Origin: Acanthacorydalis orientalis
Lineage: Eukaryota; Arthropoda; Insecta; Megaloptera; Corydalidae
Length of the DNA: 64,000 nucleotides
NCBI GenBank assembly: GCA_034766995.1
Contig: CM068314.1
Span: forward strand, 17,202,201 to 17,266,200
Direction: 5' to 3'
The position numbers were made by a program, and so were the translations under genes. The notes beneath the pieces were generated by a model. It made no database searches and was not told the DNA's origin. It was given only the letters and a program-made list of their open reading frames with translations. This document shows, piece by piece, positions 1 through 11,577 of this stretch; the stretch's first letter is position 1, and every line of letters starts with the position of its first letter.

Positions 1-119
1 AATCTTCATCTCTGACATGAATTTGTCGAAAGACGGTCCATTTTTAATATTTTTGTCATTTATATTATTTATTTCATAATTAAGTGTTTCAAGTTACTTT
101 CTTTACTTATTCATATATA

Positions 120-122
<3 letters not shown>

Positions 123-173
<51 letters not shown>
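123..173. repeat. (AT)n array
   Basis: Uninterrupted AT dinucleotide run of about 51 bp. Confidence 0.95.
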
Positions 174-178
<5 letters not shown>

Positions 179-1005
179 TTGAATAATAAAAACCAGGGTA
201 TTATTTTTTTTATTGTGTTGTTTTCCCGTGTATCGTCTTTTAATTATTTTTTATAAATCATGTAGGTCGTGTGTAGTTTATTTCTTCTAAGATCGATTTC
301 TTTCAATTCAAGTACATCTTGTAGGATATAATTTTTTGAAAAGGTTAACTTTTTTCTACTTTATGAATGTATGAAGTTATTAGAAATTGTATATTTGCAA
401 TGAAAAAACATATTTTAAAAAAGAATTTAGTATAATTACGATTGTAGATAATTTTAAATAAAAGTTCATTGCCATTTTTTAAATCCTTGAACGTTAATTA
501 TACAAGTACTTATATATATATATATATATTAGAATGTTTTTACAAGTTTATTTTATTTTTAAAAAGTATTTACTATATTATTCGTCAATGAACCTAATAA
601 TATCAGTCTGCTAGTTAGTTAGTATTCTGATATGCTAACTAAAACTATGATCACGTCTTTTGTATCTTTAGTTAGATAATTTAGTGACCGTTTGGACTAC
701 ATAAACTTTACACAAAGTACGGAGCACGTTAATAGATCTGTATTTTCAATCGTGTTTATGTTTCAATTCTATGTCAACATGTAGTACTTTAACCGAGCGG
801 AATCTGATAATGTGAAATCCGTCGTACGTATCGCTGGAAAATGTTAAATCAGAGCTACAAGTGAACGCAAAACGACAAAGATGTTAATGTCTTGTTCTAC
901 ATGTTGTCGCAATTTTTTTTAAAAAAAACTCGAAATGATACGTTTATAACTAATTACTGAAGTTTAAGTATGTAAAATATTTCATTTAGTATTGTTTGAC
1001 TACAG

Positions 1006-1008
<3 letters not shown>
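174..1008. other. Noncoding AT-rich stretch
   Basis: A short TA run lies at 511-529. Around 600-900 the composition is more balanced, with words such as CCGTCGTACGTATCGC, but there is no open frame of note. Nothing else seen. Confidence 0.6.

Positions 1009-1051
<43 letters not shown>
1009..1051. repeat. (TA)n array
   Basis: Uninterrupted run of 43 bp, about 150 bp from the Helitron 3' end. Confidence 0.95.
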
Positions 1052-1055
<4 letters not shown>

Positions 1056-1197
1056 TTACATTATTAAGGTTGATTTATTTATATTTATTATTTACTTAAG
1101 TATTAAAGTACTTTTATAAAATGTTACTTAATACTTGAAGTTTAAGTAGTTGTACTTTTGTTTATTATTGCTATTTTATTAATTCTTTTTTCAATTA

Positions 1198-1660
1198 CTA
1201 GGGGGCTTCACTCCGTACTTGCTATGCTTGCGGACAACCGGAGTCTCCGCCCCCACTCGTTTTACTCTGTCTCTCTTTCTCTTTAAGTATTAACAATGTT
1301 TAAATGAAAAACGAAGTAAAGATATTGTGTAAAGAAATTTATTTTTTGATTTTAAATGAAACCACGAAAATAGTGAAACTAAAAAGATAACTTATTGTAT
1401 AAACTTATTCTAAAAGTTCTGTGTACACGATGTTCGTAATTGATTTGTGTTCTTCTGTCCACTGAAACTTAATACCCTGTTTAAAGGTAGATCTGGTGAG
1501 ACCAGCATGCAACTGACCGTGACCGAATATTGTTTCATTGGAATCGACGAACATGACGATTCGTGAAACATCGGAAATGATCGGGAATAGAAATGGTTAA
1601 CGTGCTATTTGTAGAGTGTAGCGGGGGGAGTAGTGTTGCGAAGATGTGGTCTACACCAAA
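1198..1660 (-). mobile_element. Helitron 3' fragment: helicase C-terminus plus 3' end
   Basis: On the minus strand an open stretch (1596 down to 1405) encodes 63 residues and a stop. It resembles the last part of the Pif1-like helicase of Helitron rolling-circle transposons: a PF..FPI stretch, then GHGQLHAGLTR where the family has HGQLYVALSR, then a TNIVYTELLE ending like the usual TxNVVYxExL. About 200 bp further along the same strand come a G+C-rich hairpin (CGGAG-A-CTCCG) and the terminus CCCCCTAG followed by T, which fits the Helitron 3' rule of hairpin, CTRR and insertion before T. An in-frame stop at 1597-1599 and AT-rich noncoding DNA beyond about 1660 mark the break. The Rep domain and most of the helicase are missing, so the copy is 5'-truncated and dead. 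The family assignment rests on recalled motifs, not a search. Confidence 0.7.
1405..1596 (-). pseudogene. Helitron Pif1-like helicase, C-terminal remnant
   Basis: This is the coding part of the Helitron fragment: 63 codons and a TAA stop. In the intact protein this region is the end of the ATP-dependent DNA helicase domain, which unwinds donor DNA during rolling-circle transposition. The HGQL...R segment corresponds to the conserved late helicase motif containing the arginine finger; here the usual YVALSR is HAGLTR, so conserved positions have changed. A TAA at the N-terminal side closes the frame, and only weak similarity continues upstream. There is no convincing start codon, because the remnant begins inside the domain. 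G+C is higher than in the flanks, as expected for former coding sequence. Confidence 0.65.
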
Positions 1661-2525
1661 AGGAAATATGTTTTATGAAAAATTTACGATGGAATTATTT
1701 TTTATATGTAAAAAGACTTATATTAAGTTTAAAACTGGTTAATTTTAATTCTATAATTGAAAAAAAAACATAAATAACTAGAGCGTTTCTAAATATAAGA
1801 ACAAATCTAAAATAATAATCTCTTTATAAACTAAGAGGGGTATTTTTTTATTATTAATCAATTTATTAAATTTTCGATCTATATAAAAATGAAACGTAAC
1901 TTTATTTTTTTATTAAAACATATTTTAATAAAAAAATATTTTAATATCAATTCGCTTTGCTGACTGAGTGTATATTTTTATATAAAATATATTAACCACA
2001 TTGTTTGTTTTTCACTCTTGAAAAATTGTTATGTATTTTTTAAAATAAATATGTATACTTTTCCATTTAAATAATATGATTTTACTTTTTGTTATTATAT
2101 TTTTTTATTTAAATGAATTTATGTACGTTTGTGTATGTGTGAAATAAAAATAAATATGAATAATAGGTTTCAATTAAAAACTTTTATAAAATACATATAT
2201 GTTATAAAATGTATAATGAAAGAAAAATATTTCATATGAAAAATGATAATAAAAAAACATTACCATTTAGAATATTGAGTTAAATAACAGCAATGTTTCT
2301 GTTCAAGTAACTGACACTGAATAATTTCATATTTTGTAAACTTTTTGAATTTTCTTTCAGATTTATTTCAAACTTTAAAGTACGTTATGTTAATAATTTT
2401 ATATGCAAATGTTTTGTTTATAATTCATATTAATTCAAACTGTTTTTGCTTTCGGATAAGAAACATTTACTTATTTATTGGAATTTAAATTAGTAAGTTA
2501 TATGGATATTCTTTATTTATATATT

Positions 2526-2528
<3 letters not shown>

Positions 2529-2572
<44 letters not shown>
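2529..2572. repeat. (AT)n array
   Basis: Uninterrupted run of 44 bp, followed by an imperfect TATAATATATA stretch. Confidence 0.95.
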
Positions 2573-2575
<3 letters not shown>

Positions 2576-3053
2576 ATATTATATAATATATAAAATGAGA
2601 GAAATGATATATCATATAATACTTTGTATTTAATTAAAGATGACATCTAAAATTAAATTGGAACGAAAAATAATCAAAACTCAAAATTGTACGGACGTTA
2701 TTAATGTTGAGACACGCACACAAAAACTGTACCAAAACAATTGTTTCATTTAAATTGACTGGTAATACTGCTACAAATGTTTCTAATTCGTTTTTGACAT
2801 TTAATCAGTTGTGAAGAAGTATTATTTGCATTTAACTTGCATTGTTATTATTTAACATATTTCTTTAAATACTGGCATGCATATGTGTTGTATTTTGAAT
2901 TAATTATATATTTTCTAATTGCGCTTACAGAATATTTTTAATGTCGAATTGTGTCTTAAACTTTTTATATTCTTAGTAATTGTTGATTACAGTAATGTAA
3001 ATATTTATTCGGTGGCTCATTGTTCATTAAAATTTTGATGTTTTCTGTAATGT

Positions 3054-3100
<47 letters not shown>
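3054..3100. repeat. Compound (TA)n(TATG)n array
   Basis: About ten TA units switch to about six TATG units, a typical product of slippage after a point change. Confidence 0.95.
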
Positions 3101-3639
3101 GTATAAAAATTATTTGTTGTATGTGTGTGCGTGTAAGAGCTTATTTTTAATTAGCAGTTTTAAAAAAAGGTTTATGTAAAAATATTATGTTTATCTAAAA
3201 TCAACTTCTGCTAAAACATTTTATGATAAATATTATTTTTTTTAATAAATAAAATATCATTTTTTTGAAAGTATTTGTCAAAACAAAAGTAAACAAACAT
3301 AGAGTAAATGAAATATGCAATTAAATTTCAGTAATATAAAACAAATATTTACACGTTTTAATATTTTATGATAAATAAGCGAGATGTTAATAATATTTAG
3401 CATCTCTTCTATCTGTATGAAAACATTTCATGAATTTCAATGCGAAATATTCATTCCAATTGCCAATAATATTAAAGAATATAGTTTTACATTTACGTAC
3501 ACAACAGTAATATAAAACATATTTAGAAAATGTTTAAACTGCAAATTGTATCTTACATTATTGAATAACCAATAACTATAGCGAGACAGAAATAAATTTT
3601 CCAATATATTCGTATGTACAAATTGCTTCTACCTACGTA

Positions 3640-3785
3640 GATTTTCCTAGCTTTATTGACGTCTGTACATACAGCATACTACTACCCCTCCTAGCGTACC
3701 CCACCCTCGACAGTGGTAGGGGTTGAACCTGTATACACTCCGCATACCGCAGAACCAGTCCTGCATGGAACAGATAACTAATGAT
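3640..3785 (-). other. GC-richer island with B-box-like motif
   Basis: This patch is clearly richer in G and C than its flanks. CCCCACC (about 3699) can pair with GGTAGGGG (about 3715) around a short loop. On the minus strand GGTTCAACCCC (3719-3729) fits the tRNA B-box consensus GGTTCRANYCC, and a weak A-box-like TGCAGGACTGG lies about 40 nt upstream. It could be a tRNA-derived SINE or a conserved noncoding element. It does not fold into a tRNA that I can draw. Confidence 0.3.
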
Positions 3786-4129
3786 GCAATATTAAAATTC
3801 CTTTTTTGACGAAGTCGACCCAAGAGTAATTAGTTTTTCCTGTTATATTGTTGGGTATGAGTTGTGGTGGCTTTTGAGACGCGCCGCGGGGAAGAGAGGA
3901 TCACGGAATTTCATTTAAAATTTATGGTTTGTGATAATATTGTAATGCGTTGTGATGTATTTTTTAAGAGGAATTTAAAGTATATAATTATTTTTTGTTT
4001 TATTGATGTTTTTCGTATTTTAATTAAATTAATGATAGGTAATATTACATATAAATATAATATATTCAATTTTACATGATGTGAATACGTATACATTTTT
4101 TAATTTAATTTATTAAAAATTATATGTTC

Positions 4130-4131
<2 letters not shown>

Positions 4132-4196
<65 letters not shown>
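4132..4196. repeat. (TA)n array
   Basis: Uninterrupted run of about 65 bp. Confidence 0.95.
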
Positions 4197-4199
<3 letters not shown>

Positions 4200-4583
4200 C
4201 ATATCTACATCTATACACATACTTCAAATAAATATCTTAAAATTTTCATGAATATATGTATATTTAAATTAGTTTTTTATTCAAATATTTTTCATTTTTC
4301 CTTCGTATTAAAATGACATCTAAATATATCATGTATTTATACTTCAATGTTAAAAGAATATTTTTTTAATATTATTTCTTTGTCATATTATAGAAATTTT
4401 TACAATATGAACACATTTAGTAATATGGTTTTTATATAATACATAAGAATACACGTATATTCTTATTTTTTAATAACAGACATTGAAGGAAAGTATTTCA
4501 TTACGCAGTTATATAGTTACGAGATTATATAGTTATTATATATTTTTATTCATTGTAAGAAGTGTAAGTGGAATTATGTTTGG

Positions 4584-4643
<60 letters not shown>
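4584..4643. repeat. (TA)n array with one interruption
   Basis: About 60 bp with a single G at 4603. Its right edge is 9 bp from the deleted mariner copy A. Confidence 0.95.
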
Positions 4644-4647
<4 letters not shown>

Positions 4648-4652
4648 TATTA

Positions 4653-5131
4653 CGTGTACAATTTAATTCGGTGCTTTTTTTAAAGAAAATGAGTGTTTAC
4701 GGAAAAATGGAATACATTTCAATCCTCAAATTGTACCACATTACTTTGTATAAATTTACTCAATCTGTCGAATAACTAACATATCCTTTGTCGAAAAAAA
4801 TAGTGGACTTGAGTCAATGAAGTCGTAATACATTTTCAGACCTCTTCCACCGTTTAAGTATTTTTTGCATGTCTTTATGCTTCCCAACACTTCTCAAAGC
4901 TGAACAAATCATTCCAGCGACTACTACGGCATTTTTTTCAATTGGAATTAGAAAAGTATGCAATATATTGCTTTTTGGACGCCATTTTGTGAAGTTATGC
5001 TAACTGCTTGGCCAACATATTTTGTGTTTTTAAATGTTAAGTTTGGCACTTCAAAATTCTAAAATATCAAAAAAATATTTTAATTTAAAAGACAATTATG
5101 CTTTAAACGCACAGAATTATTTTTTACACCT
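4653..5131 (-). mobile_element. Internally deleted mariner, mauritiana-like (copy A)
   Basis: The element is bounded by TA on both sides, with imperfect terminal inverted repeats (left CGTGTACAATTTAATTC, right in reverse complement AGGTGTAAAAAATAATTC). On the minus strand it carries remains of the N-terminal helix-turn-helix region of a mariner transposase. The catalytic DDD half is absent. At 479 bp it is well under the usual 1.25-1.3 kb. Its left end lies 9 bp from an (AT)n array. It faces copy B (5655-6165), forming a large inverted pair. It is related to copy C at 60253. Confidence 0.65.
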
Positions 5132-5654
5132 TATATGTATATATATTTACATACAGTATACATACATACACACACATATACATTTAAAAACATGTATACT
5201 TATACATTTACAAATCTTACGCATTCTTCCATTTAGATTTATCAATAAAACACATAAATTGCAATAAACAATATTAATAAGTTGTAAATATAAATCCAAA
5301 ATAACAATATTTCGTAAAATTTATATAGATTGTCCTAGAAAAGAATATATTCATCTTAACAGTAAACTCAACAATTGATTGTAAACTGTGTAGAATTTCT
5401 CCACCTGTTGGTAGTCAACATATGTTCTAAACGTTTATTGGAAATTAATCAGTTTAAGTTACTATAATCTCATACAATGGAACGTTTCTGCCTATATTAC
5501 ATTTATGTTTAATTTATTTTTTTATTTTACAATCTAAAAAAATTATTGAATACAAAATTACCAAATGTTGGAGGTAATTTTATTTAAAATGTATTATATA
5601 GTTATCTATGGAATGTGTAACGTGTAATAAAAATACAATATTCTTCAATATATT

Positions 5655-6165
5655 AGGTGTAAAGTTAATTCGGTTCCTTTAAATTGAATCAGTCATAACC
5701 CTGTTTTAAATTGAATTATTTTTTCGTCATTTTAGGATTTTGCAGTGCCAGCCTTAGAATTAAAAACACTATACGAGTATATCTTGGCCAAGCAGTTGGC
5801 ATAACCGCACAAGTCAGTAGTGAATACAATGGTGTCCAAAAAACAGCATATTAGTCATTGTATACTTCTTGTATTCCAGTTGAAAAAAATGCTGCCAAAG
5901 CCGCGGGAATGATTTGTTTGTGGTGAAGGTGTTGTGACGCATAAAATATGCAAACAATTCTAAAATAGCGAAAAGGTCCAAAAATGCATTACGAATTCAT
6001 CGACTCAAAACCGTTATATTTTTTCTGACAAGCGATTCGTTAGTTATCCGATACATGGAGCAAAGTTATACAATATAATGTGGATATTTTGAGGATTGAA
6101 ATGTAGTCCATTTTTTCATAAGCATTTATTTTCTTTAAAAATGGCATCAAATTAATTTGTACGCA
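5655..6165 (+). mobile_element. Internally deleted mariner, mauritiana-like (copy B)
   Basis: This is the same element as copy A in the opposite orientation. From ATG 5829 the plus strand encodes a Mos1-like N-terminus: KKQHI, then LLVFQLKK, then, after a one-base frameshift, NAAKAAGMIC and GVVTHKIC. These match the first helix-turn-helix of mariner transposases, which binds the element ends. The catalytic domain has been deleted and the frame is broken, so no protein is made. The ends read GGTGTAAAGTTAATTCGG at left and TTAATTTGTACG at right. The right end runs into the (AT)n run at 6169-6189. Boundaries are good to a few bases. Confidence 0.65.
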
Positions 6166-7594
6166 TAATATATATATATATATATATATCAATTGACTGC
6201 CAATTTATTTTATCTCATCGTCAAAATTTTTACTCTCGGAATTTACAAACGGAGAACATTAAGAAAATCGTTTTAACAATTTATAAAAGTGTATTGCGGA
6301 TAAAGTGCATTTTAAAATGAAATTTTATTTTTCTCTACGAAAATGTATATTTTCGGATATACCTTATATATATATATATGTATATATTTATTGAAGAAAA
6401 TTTTTGAAAAGTAAATTATACTAGTAATAAGAAAAATGTTTGAGTTTAAAAATTGTATATTGTTTTATTATTTTTAACTCATGTATATTAACAAATATTG
6501 GGATTACAAATAGTGGTTGTTTTAATCTAAATTATTCCTCCTTTCTTTATTTTGTAACCAAAAGGAAATGTAAGAATAATAAGGTGAAAACTGAAATAAA
6601 CTTCCATCTCTTACGACATTTCATTTAATTAAATTAATTCTACTTCAGTGTTAATTGAAGCGTGATAGGATTAGTAAACAGTTAATGAGGCTTCACTTGA
6701 ACGCACTTTAGTATACGTAGAATACGCATTTATGTACGAGAAGGGCTACAATAATCTAAACGAAAAGAATTGTAATAATTATGTTATAAGTAAACACAAT
6801 TAAAAAGGAATTACTTTATTTTTTATGTTTAATTATTTAAAACATCAATAAATTTTATGTAAAAATGTAGTAATTAAAAAACATTTCTTTTCGTTATAAA
6901 ATGTTTCTTTTATATTTACTTAGAAATATTGTCTTATTAAATTTTTTTAACTTAATCGCAGGCATGTAAAAAAGAAATAAAAAAGAGAAATATAGTTTCT
7001 TAACTTGATTTTTTTCATTATGGATTGAAAATTATTTAATTGTTAAAAATAAAGCACATTAAGAAATAAATAACATTTCAAAAATTATGTTATGTAAATA
7101 GATGTGATATTAAAAATAAGTGTATAAAATCTCACAGGAAAACGATGAAGCACTAAAGAGGAAAACTCATGACCCATTTATCATTTGATATTAGATTCTT
7201 TATCATGGATAATGTATACTATTTTCACATTAACCTTGATAATTGTGTTTACGTGTTCAATGAATTTATTAAATATTCATTTAAATGATTTATTCTTTTT
7301 TAGACAACATTAAAAAGTACATTATGTATTATAAAATTATGTTTTATACTGTGTATTTCAATTTTTTGCTTAATTATAAAATAGATTTAACATTAATAAT
7401 TATATATATTGATAGAATTGTAATTATCTTTTAATGATCCTCAAAATTATCCAGAGTCGTGTAATTAAATATGTTGCTTTATAAATGAGAGTACACTTTT
7501 CTTATTTGTCAATTTTCAACGTTAACATGATTTAGAGGTGTAAAACAAAGTTCTGCCGCCTAAATTAGTATATTAAATAGTCGCCAAATGTTAC

Positions 7595-7654
7595 GTGTAA
7601 AGTTGTAGTATCACATTAAAGTGAACTGATTTAATGATACGACGTAACTTACAC
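7595..7654. other. 60-nt hairpin, miRNA-precursor size
   Basis: The arm GTGTAAAGTTGTAGTATC pairs with GATACGACGTAACTTACAC with small bulges, and the inner CATTAAA pairs with TTTAATG around a loop of 9-10 nt. Arms of about 25 nt fit a pre-miRNA in size, but small MITE remnants look the same. I recognise no known miRNA seed. Either strand could be transcribed. Confidence 0.35.
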
Positions 7655-7828
7655 TTAGGAAAGTGGTCTCTTAGGCCATCTTATTGTCTCATGAAACTTT
7701 GAACTCTCTGAACAACCTGCCCGAAGTAGTATTATTTTCACATTAATGTCACTTGAATAAAACAGTGATTCTCAAATAGTAAGCAGTTTATTTTTAGTGA
7801 ATATTGAAATAATTTATGTGGAAAGAAA

Positions 7829-7871
7829 ACACACACACACACATATATAAATATATACATACGTGTGTGTG

Positions 7872-7930
<59 letters not shown>
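7829..7930. repeat. Compound (CA)n...(GT)n(TA)n array
   Basis: A short CA run, an imperfect AT/GT stretch, then about 53 bp of pure TA from 7878. Confidence 0.95.
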
Positions 7931-7933
<3 letters not shown>

Positions 7934-8725
7934 CAAAATAGCATTTATATCCGTTTACTTTATAAAGTAAGAAATCAAATTGTAAAAAAGTAAAAAGTGG
8001 CTAAAATGATTTCAATAGTTTTTTAGTTCCAACTGTTTAAATTAAATCATTTATACTTTTATTATTTGCATATGAAATGAACGTTTCTAATTAATGAAAA
8101 AATAATATTTGAAATATGCAAGTACTTCTCATTAAAAAAAAATATACATTTGACTGTTCGTTGTATTATTTTCAAGCGTAACTCTCGTATATTTCAATAC
8201 AATATATGTATTTACCTTTGATGTTTGTTTTTATAAATATATACATATATAAAAATGCAGTACACACTTTTTTACATAGTTCAATAATTCATTGTTGGAA
8301 ATTCCGTTTTAAGTATAATATTTATTAAAGTATAATAACTGAAATTCCACCAAAAATGATATTAGTTTTATAAAAAATTCTGTCTGAGCACCAGACCGAA
8401 TAAAAAATCTCGTTATAACCGCTTTGTGTTGCGCGTCTGAAACGATGATGCATCGTTGCTGTAATATTAAAAATGTAATTGGTATTTACCATCAGCAAGT
8501 TTTTAATATATTTCATATTTTTGATATACGTCTGATGAAAATTAAAAATACACCAAAAGTATGTTTATTTTAATAAAAATTATATATATTTTATAAATGA
8601 CGCATTTTTCAAGCATTCTTCGAATAAAACCGTACTTGTTTACTCATATTCGGCAGGTTTAAAAATTTAAGATAGGAATATGCACACGGTTACATTGAGT
8701 TAGTATGCATAATTACATACACACA

Positions 8726-8728
<3 letters not shown>

Positions 8729-8817
<89 letters not shown>
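8729..8817. repeat. Compound (AT)n(GA)n array
   Basis: About 75 bp of AT with one AAT slip near 8765, ending in eight GA units. It gives a false 87-codon Ile-Tyr frame on the minus strand. Confidence 0.95.
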
Positions 8818-8818
<1 letters not shown>

Positions 8819-9482
8819 GTTTCTATATGTCTGACTAATAGATATGGGTACGAATGTTTGTAGTTATATGTAATAGATTTTACTATAAATAAAATATGGA
8901 AAAATACAAATATGACATGTTTTCTTGTTTGAATAAATAAATATGAAATCGTCTTTGATGCATTTTGATTCAACAAGTAGTATTATAAATCATGAGATAT
9001 GTTTTTAAACAGAATAATGTAAAATTTGAAATTACATTGTACTGAAATACATATATAGTAATTAATGAATGTAATTAATTATAAAGGTTTCGACACGTTT
9101 TTCTGTAATTGATTATTATTAAAGTTACAATTTGTCTAGTGTATGATTTTCTTTAATTAATAGCATTATTTGTACTAAAAATGAATAAATTGTAAATAAT
9201 GTATTCTTTTATCTCCTCATTTTAAATCATTTTAGAAAAATGTATTAATTTAATTCTAATGAAAGAATCGTTTTGTCTTTATTTTTATTTCAAAAATTTA
9301 ACATGTTCCTTTGAAGATATAATTAAGATTGGAATTTTAATTATACACTGTGTTGCATAACACGTAATAGTTTATTTTCTTATTATTATAATTTATAGTT
9401 TGTAGTCTACGAAAAAAGCATGTCATCTTTTTATTATTTATTTGAAATTAAAAGTACACTCACATCCATCTACCTATACATT

Positions 9483-9484
<2 letters not shown>

Positions 9485-9515
<31 letters not shown>
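9485..9515. repeat. (TA)n array
   Basis: Uninterrupted run of 31 bp. Confidence 0.95.
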
Positions 9516-9523
<8 letters not shown>

Positions 9524-9903
9524 TATATAATTGTCAGTATTATTAAAATTACATTCCATTTTTATTTTTGTTGGCTTTATAATATATTTTGAAGTATAAA
9601 TGTTTTTAATTTCAAAAAAAGTCAAATATACAACTAATTATACAAATAATTAATATACAAGTATTATAAATATCTTTGATAAAAAGTAATTTTCTTTGAT
9701 GTATAGATAGTATTAACAATTATGGAATCATTACTAATTTAACATAATTACGAATGAGGTATTGAAATAAATGTGTATATTTGTATATAGGAGGGAATAT
9801 AAAAGATGATTATAAAAATGTTGTCGGTATTTTTCATGATTGACTACTTTTTTCAGTTTTAGAAACTAATTTTTTTCTTGTTCGGCAAAAAACCAAAAAA
9901 TTC

Positions 9904-9985
9904 TGATCAAAAATGTGTAATAATAGGCAATTATTGATGGTTTTTTCATTGTTGATTATGCGCATTTCAATTGCATTTATAAAAC
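9904..9985 (+). repeat. TGATCA inverted-repeat family, half copy
   Basis: It begins TGATCAAAAATGT and continues with an AATAAT...AATTATTGATGG segment, then a TTATGC run. It matches the left arm of the complete copy at 27249. The right arm is missing. Confidence 0.5.
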
Positions 9986-10017
9986 GGGCTGGTACAGAAA
10001 TTTATTTATTATATATA

Positions 10018-10218
10018 GTGATTCAAGTTAGGCTTCCACACGAAAGTATTAAAGAAAAACGTAAATAAAAAAAAACATGTTATCTCCCATTTAGTATTTT
10101 AGTTCAATTGTGTTTTAGTATTGAATTGAACTAAAATACTAAATAAAAAATAACATGATCTTTCGTATTCCCTGCGCTCCCATTATTACTTCCATGTGGA
10201 AGCCTACATTGAATCATC
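10018..10218. mobile_element. Foldback element, 201 bp
   Basis: The outer inverted repeats read GTGATTCAAGTTAGGCTTCC on the left and, in reverse complement on the right, ATGATTCAATGTAGGCTTCC. A perfect inner inverted repeat of 20 bp (10090-10109 with 10124-10143) surrounds a 14-bp loop, so the whole unit can fold on itself. TA lies on each side. It has no coding. The terminal motif recurs at 30324. The superfamily is not recognised; a TA target would fit Tc1/mariner-like or other TA-targeting elements. Confidence 0.65.
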
Positions 10219-10660
10219 TATATATCTAATACTTATATTCAAGTATTTTTCTTTAAATAATCTCCAATAGCTCACTCTTTCCTTCTGGATATATATTATT
10301 TTATTATTTACGTAATAGTTTATTGTTTGGAAAACCACCATCTTTTTATGGTGGTGCGTGTAGTCAACACTTAGGAGTGTACTGAATTTACGTATTTGTA
10401 TTTCATGTTTACTTCCATTTTTTTTTACTTTGAGTAAATATTAATTTCGGAAATGTTTTTTTATATATTTTTTTTTTAAAAAACGTAAATATAGTAATAT
10501 TTGTAAGGTTGATATACACATGTGTATGATTTATTTGTACATATAGTATTTTACAATGATGCGTAACAATAATCGTTTTGAACAATATGTAAACTATACT
10601 GCGTACTATCCATTGATATGATGTCAAACTACATAAATGAGCAAAGACAAATTACAAATT

Positions 10661-10724
10661 AAATTATTACTGTATGTAATAATAAATTATTACTGTATGT
10701 AATAATAAATTATTACTGTATGCT
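10661..10724. repeat. Tandem array of palindromic 23-bp units
   Basis: About 2.8 copies of a 23-bp unit follow one another without a break (units at 10661, 10684 and 10707). Each unit contains ATTATTAC and GTAATAAT, exact reverse complements around the loop TGTAT, so each unit can form an 8-bp hairpin. The first two units are identical; the third diverges at its end. Confidence 0.75.
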
Positions 10725-10833
10725 AGTATTTGATAGAAAACAAAAACTATACATTATACATGCATATATTCTAATATTTTGAATACCTTTATTGTTCTCT
10801 ATAAATATAAAACATATTAGAAAGTAAAAAATC

Positions 10834-10845
<12 letters not shown>

Positions 10846-10888
<43 letters not shown>
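10846..10888. repeat. (TA)n array
   Basis: Run of 43 bp, followed by GTATGTAT. Confidence 0.95.
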
Positions 10889-10896
<8 letters not shown>

Positions 10897-11484
10897 ATCT
10901 TATTTTACCATTTGTTTACTTTTGTATTTTATGTATTAAATGTTCCTTTATTTATTAAAAAATGTAGTTATCACTTAAATTTCAAAAGAACTTATACTTA
11001 ATTCAAATAGTTTGCTTTTGAATTTCGTAATTTTACTATTTGTTTTTGTAATCTCTGAATTAAAATTGAATAATAACTTAAATTATATGTTTATTTGTTG
11101 AACTTACTTTGAAACTGACTAGTATACGAGTCAAATAAGAAGTGTTGTCTATTTACCTCAATTTACATGCTAGTTTTGCTTGTAACATTTATGACGTACA
11201 TATTATTAATAAATCTTTTATATATTTTTTATTTCCATAATATAATTACTTACATTGTATGATAGACTATACATAAAAAATTCATGAGAAAATATATTCA
11301 TATAAGATTTATAAACTAATTTCATTATTTACATGTCTAATCGTTTAATTTATCAATTTTGTTTTTCATCGTGTTTTTTTGTACTCGTTTATTTTTCATT
11401 ATTTAATCGATAAAACTAGTCCAACACATATGTTAAACATGACAGCAGTTACATGTCAGCGCATTAATTTATCTACATCTTGAC

Positions 11485-11577
11485 ATGGCAGACAACCACT
11501 TGCTGGTACGTTTACAAACCAAGTTTGCGTTCACAATATTCGGTGTAAAAACGAGAGAGAATACTATTACAACATGA
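11485..11577 (+). other. Small open frame, 30 codons, unassigned
   Basis: An ATG in good context (GACATGG) opens 30 codons (begins MADNHLLVRLQTKFAFTIFG) to TGA, in a patch with more G and C than its flanks. No family is recognised. A short translated frame or a chance one are both possible; chance is more likely. Confidence 0.15.

Larger units (their letters stand above)
1661..3639. other. Noncoding AT-rich stretch
   Basis: Apart from the two arrays listed, it has an inverted repeat TATTAAAA/TTTTAATA near 1910-1930. No gene seen. Confidence 0.6.
6190..9903. other. Noncoding AT-rich stretch
   Basis: Holds a short TA run (6366-6379), the hairpin at 7595 and three listed arrays. The 62- and 63-codon frames here have no recognisable features. 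No gene seen. Confidence 0.6.

Noticed and set aside
3719..3785. A tRNA gene on the minus strand
   Set aside because: A B-box-like word is present, but no acceptor stem, anticodon arm or proper A box can be drawn.
10661..10724. CRISPR-like repeat array
   Set aside because: Units are directly adjacent with no spacers, and the window is eukaryotic.
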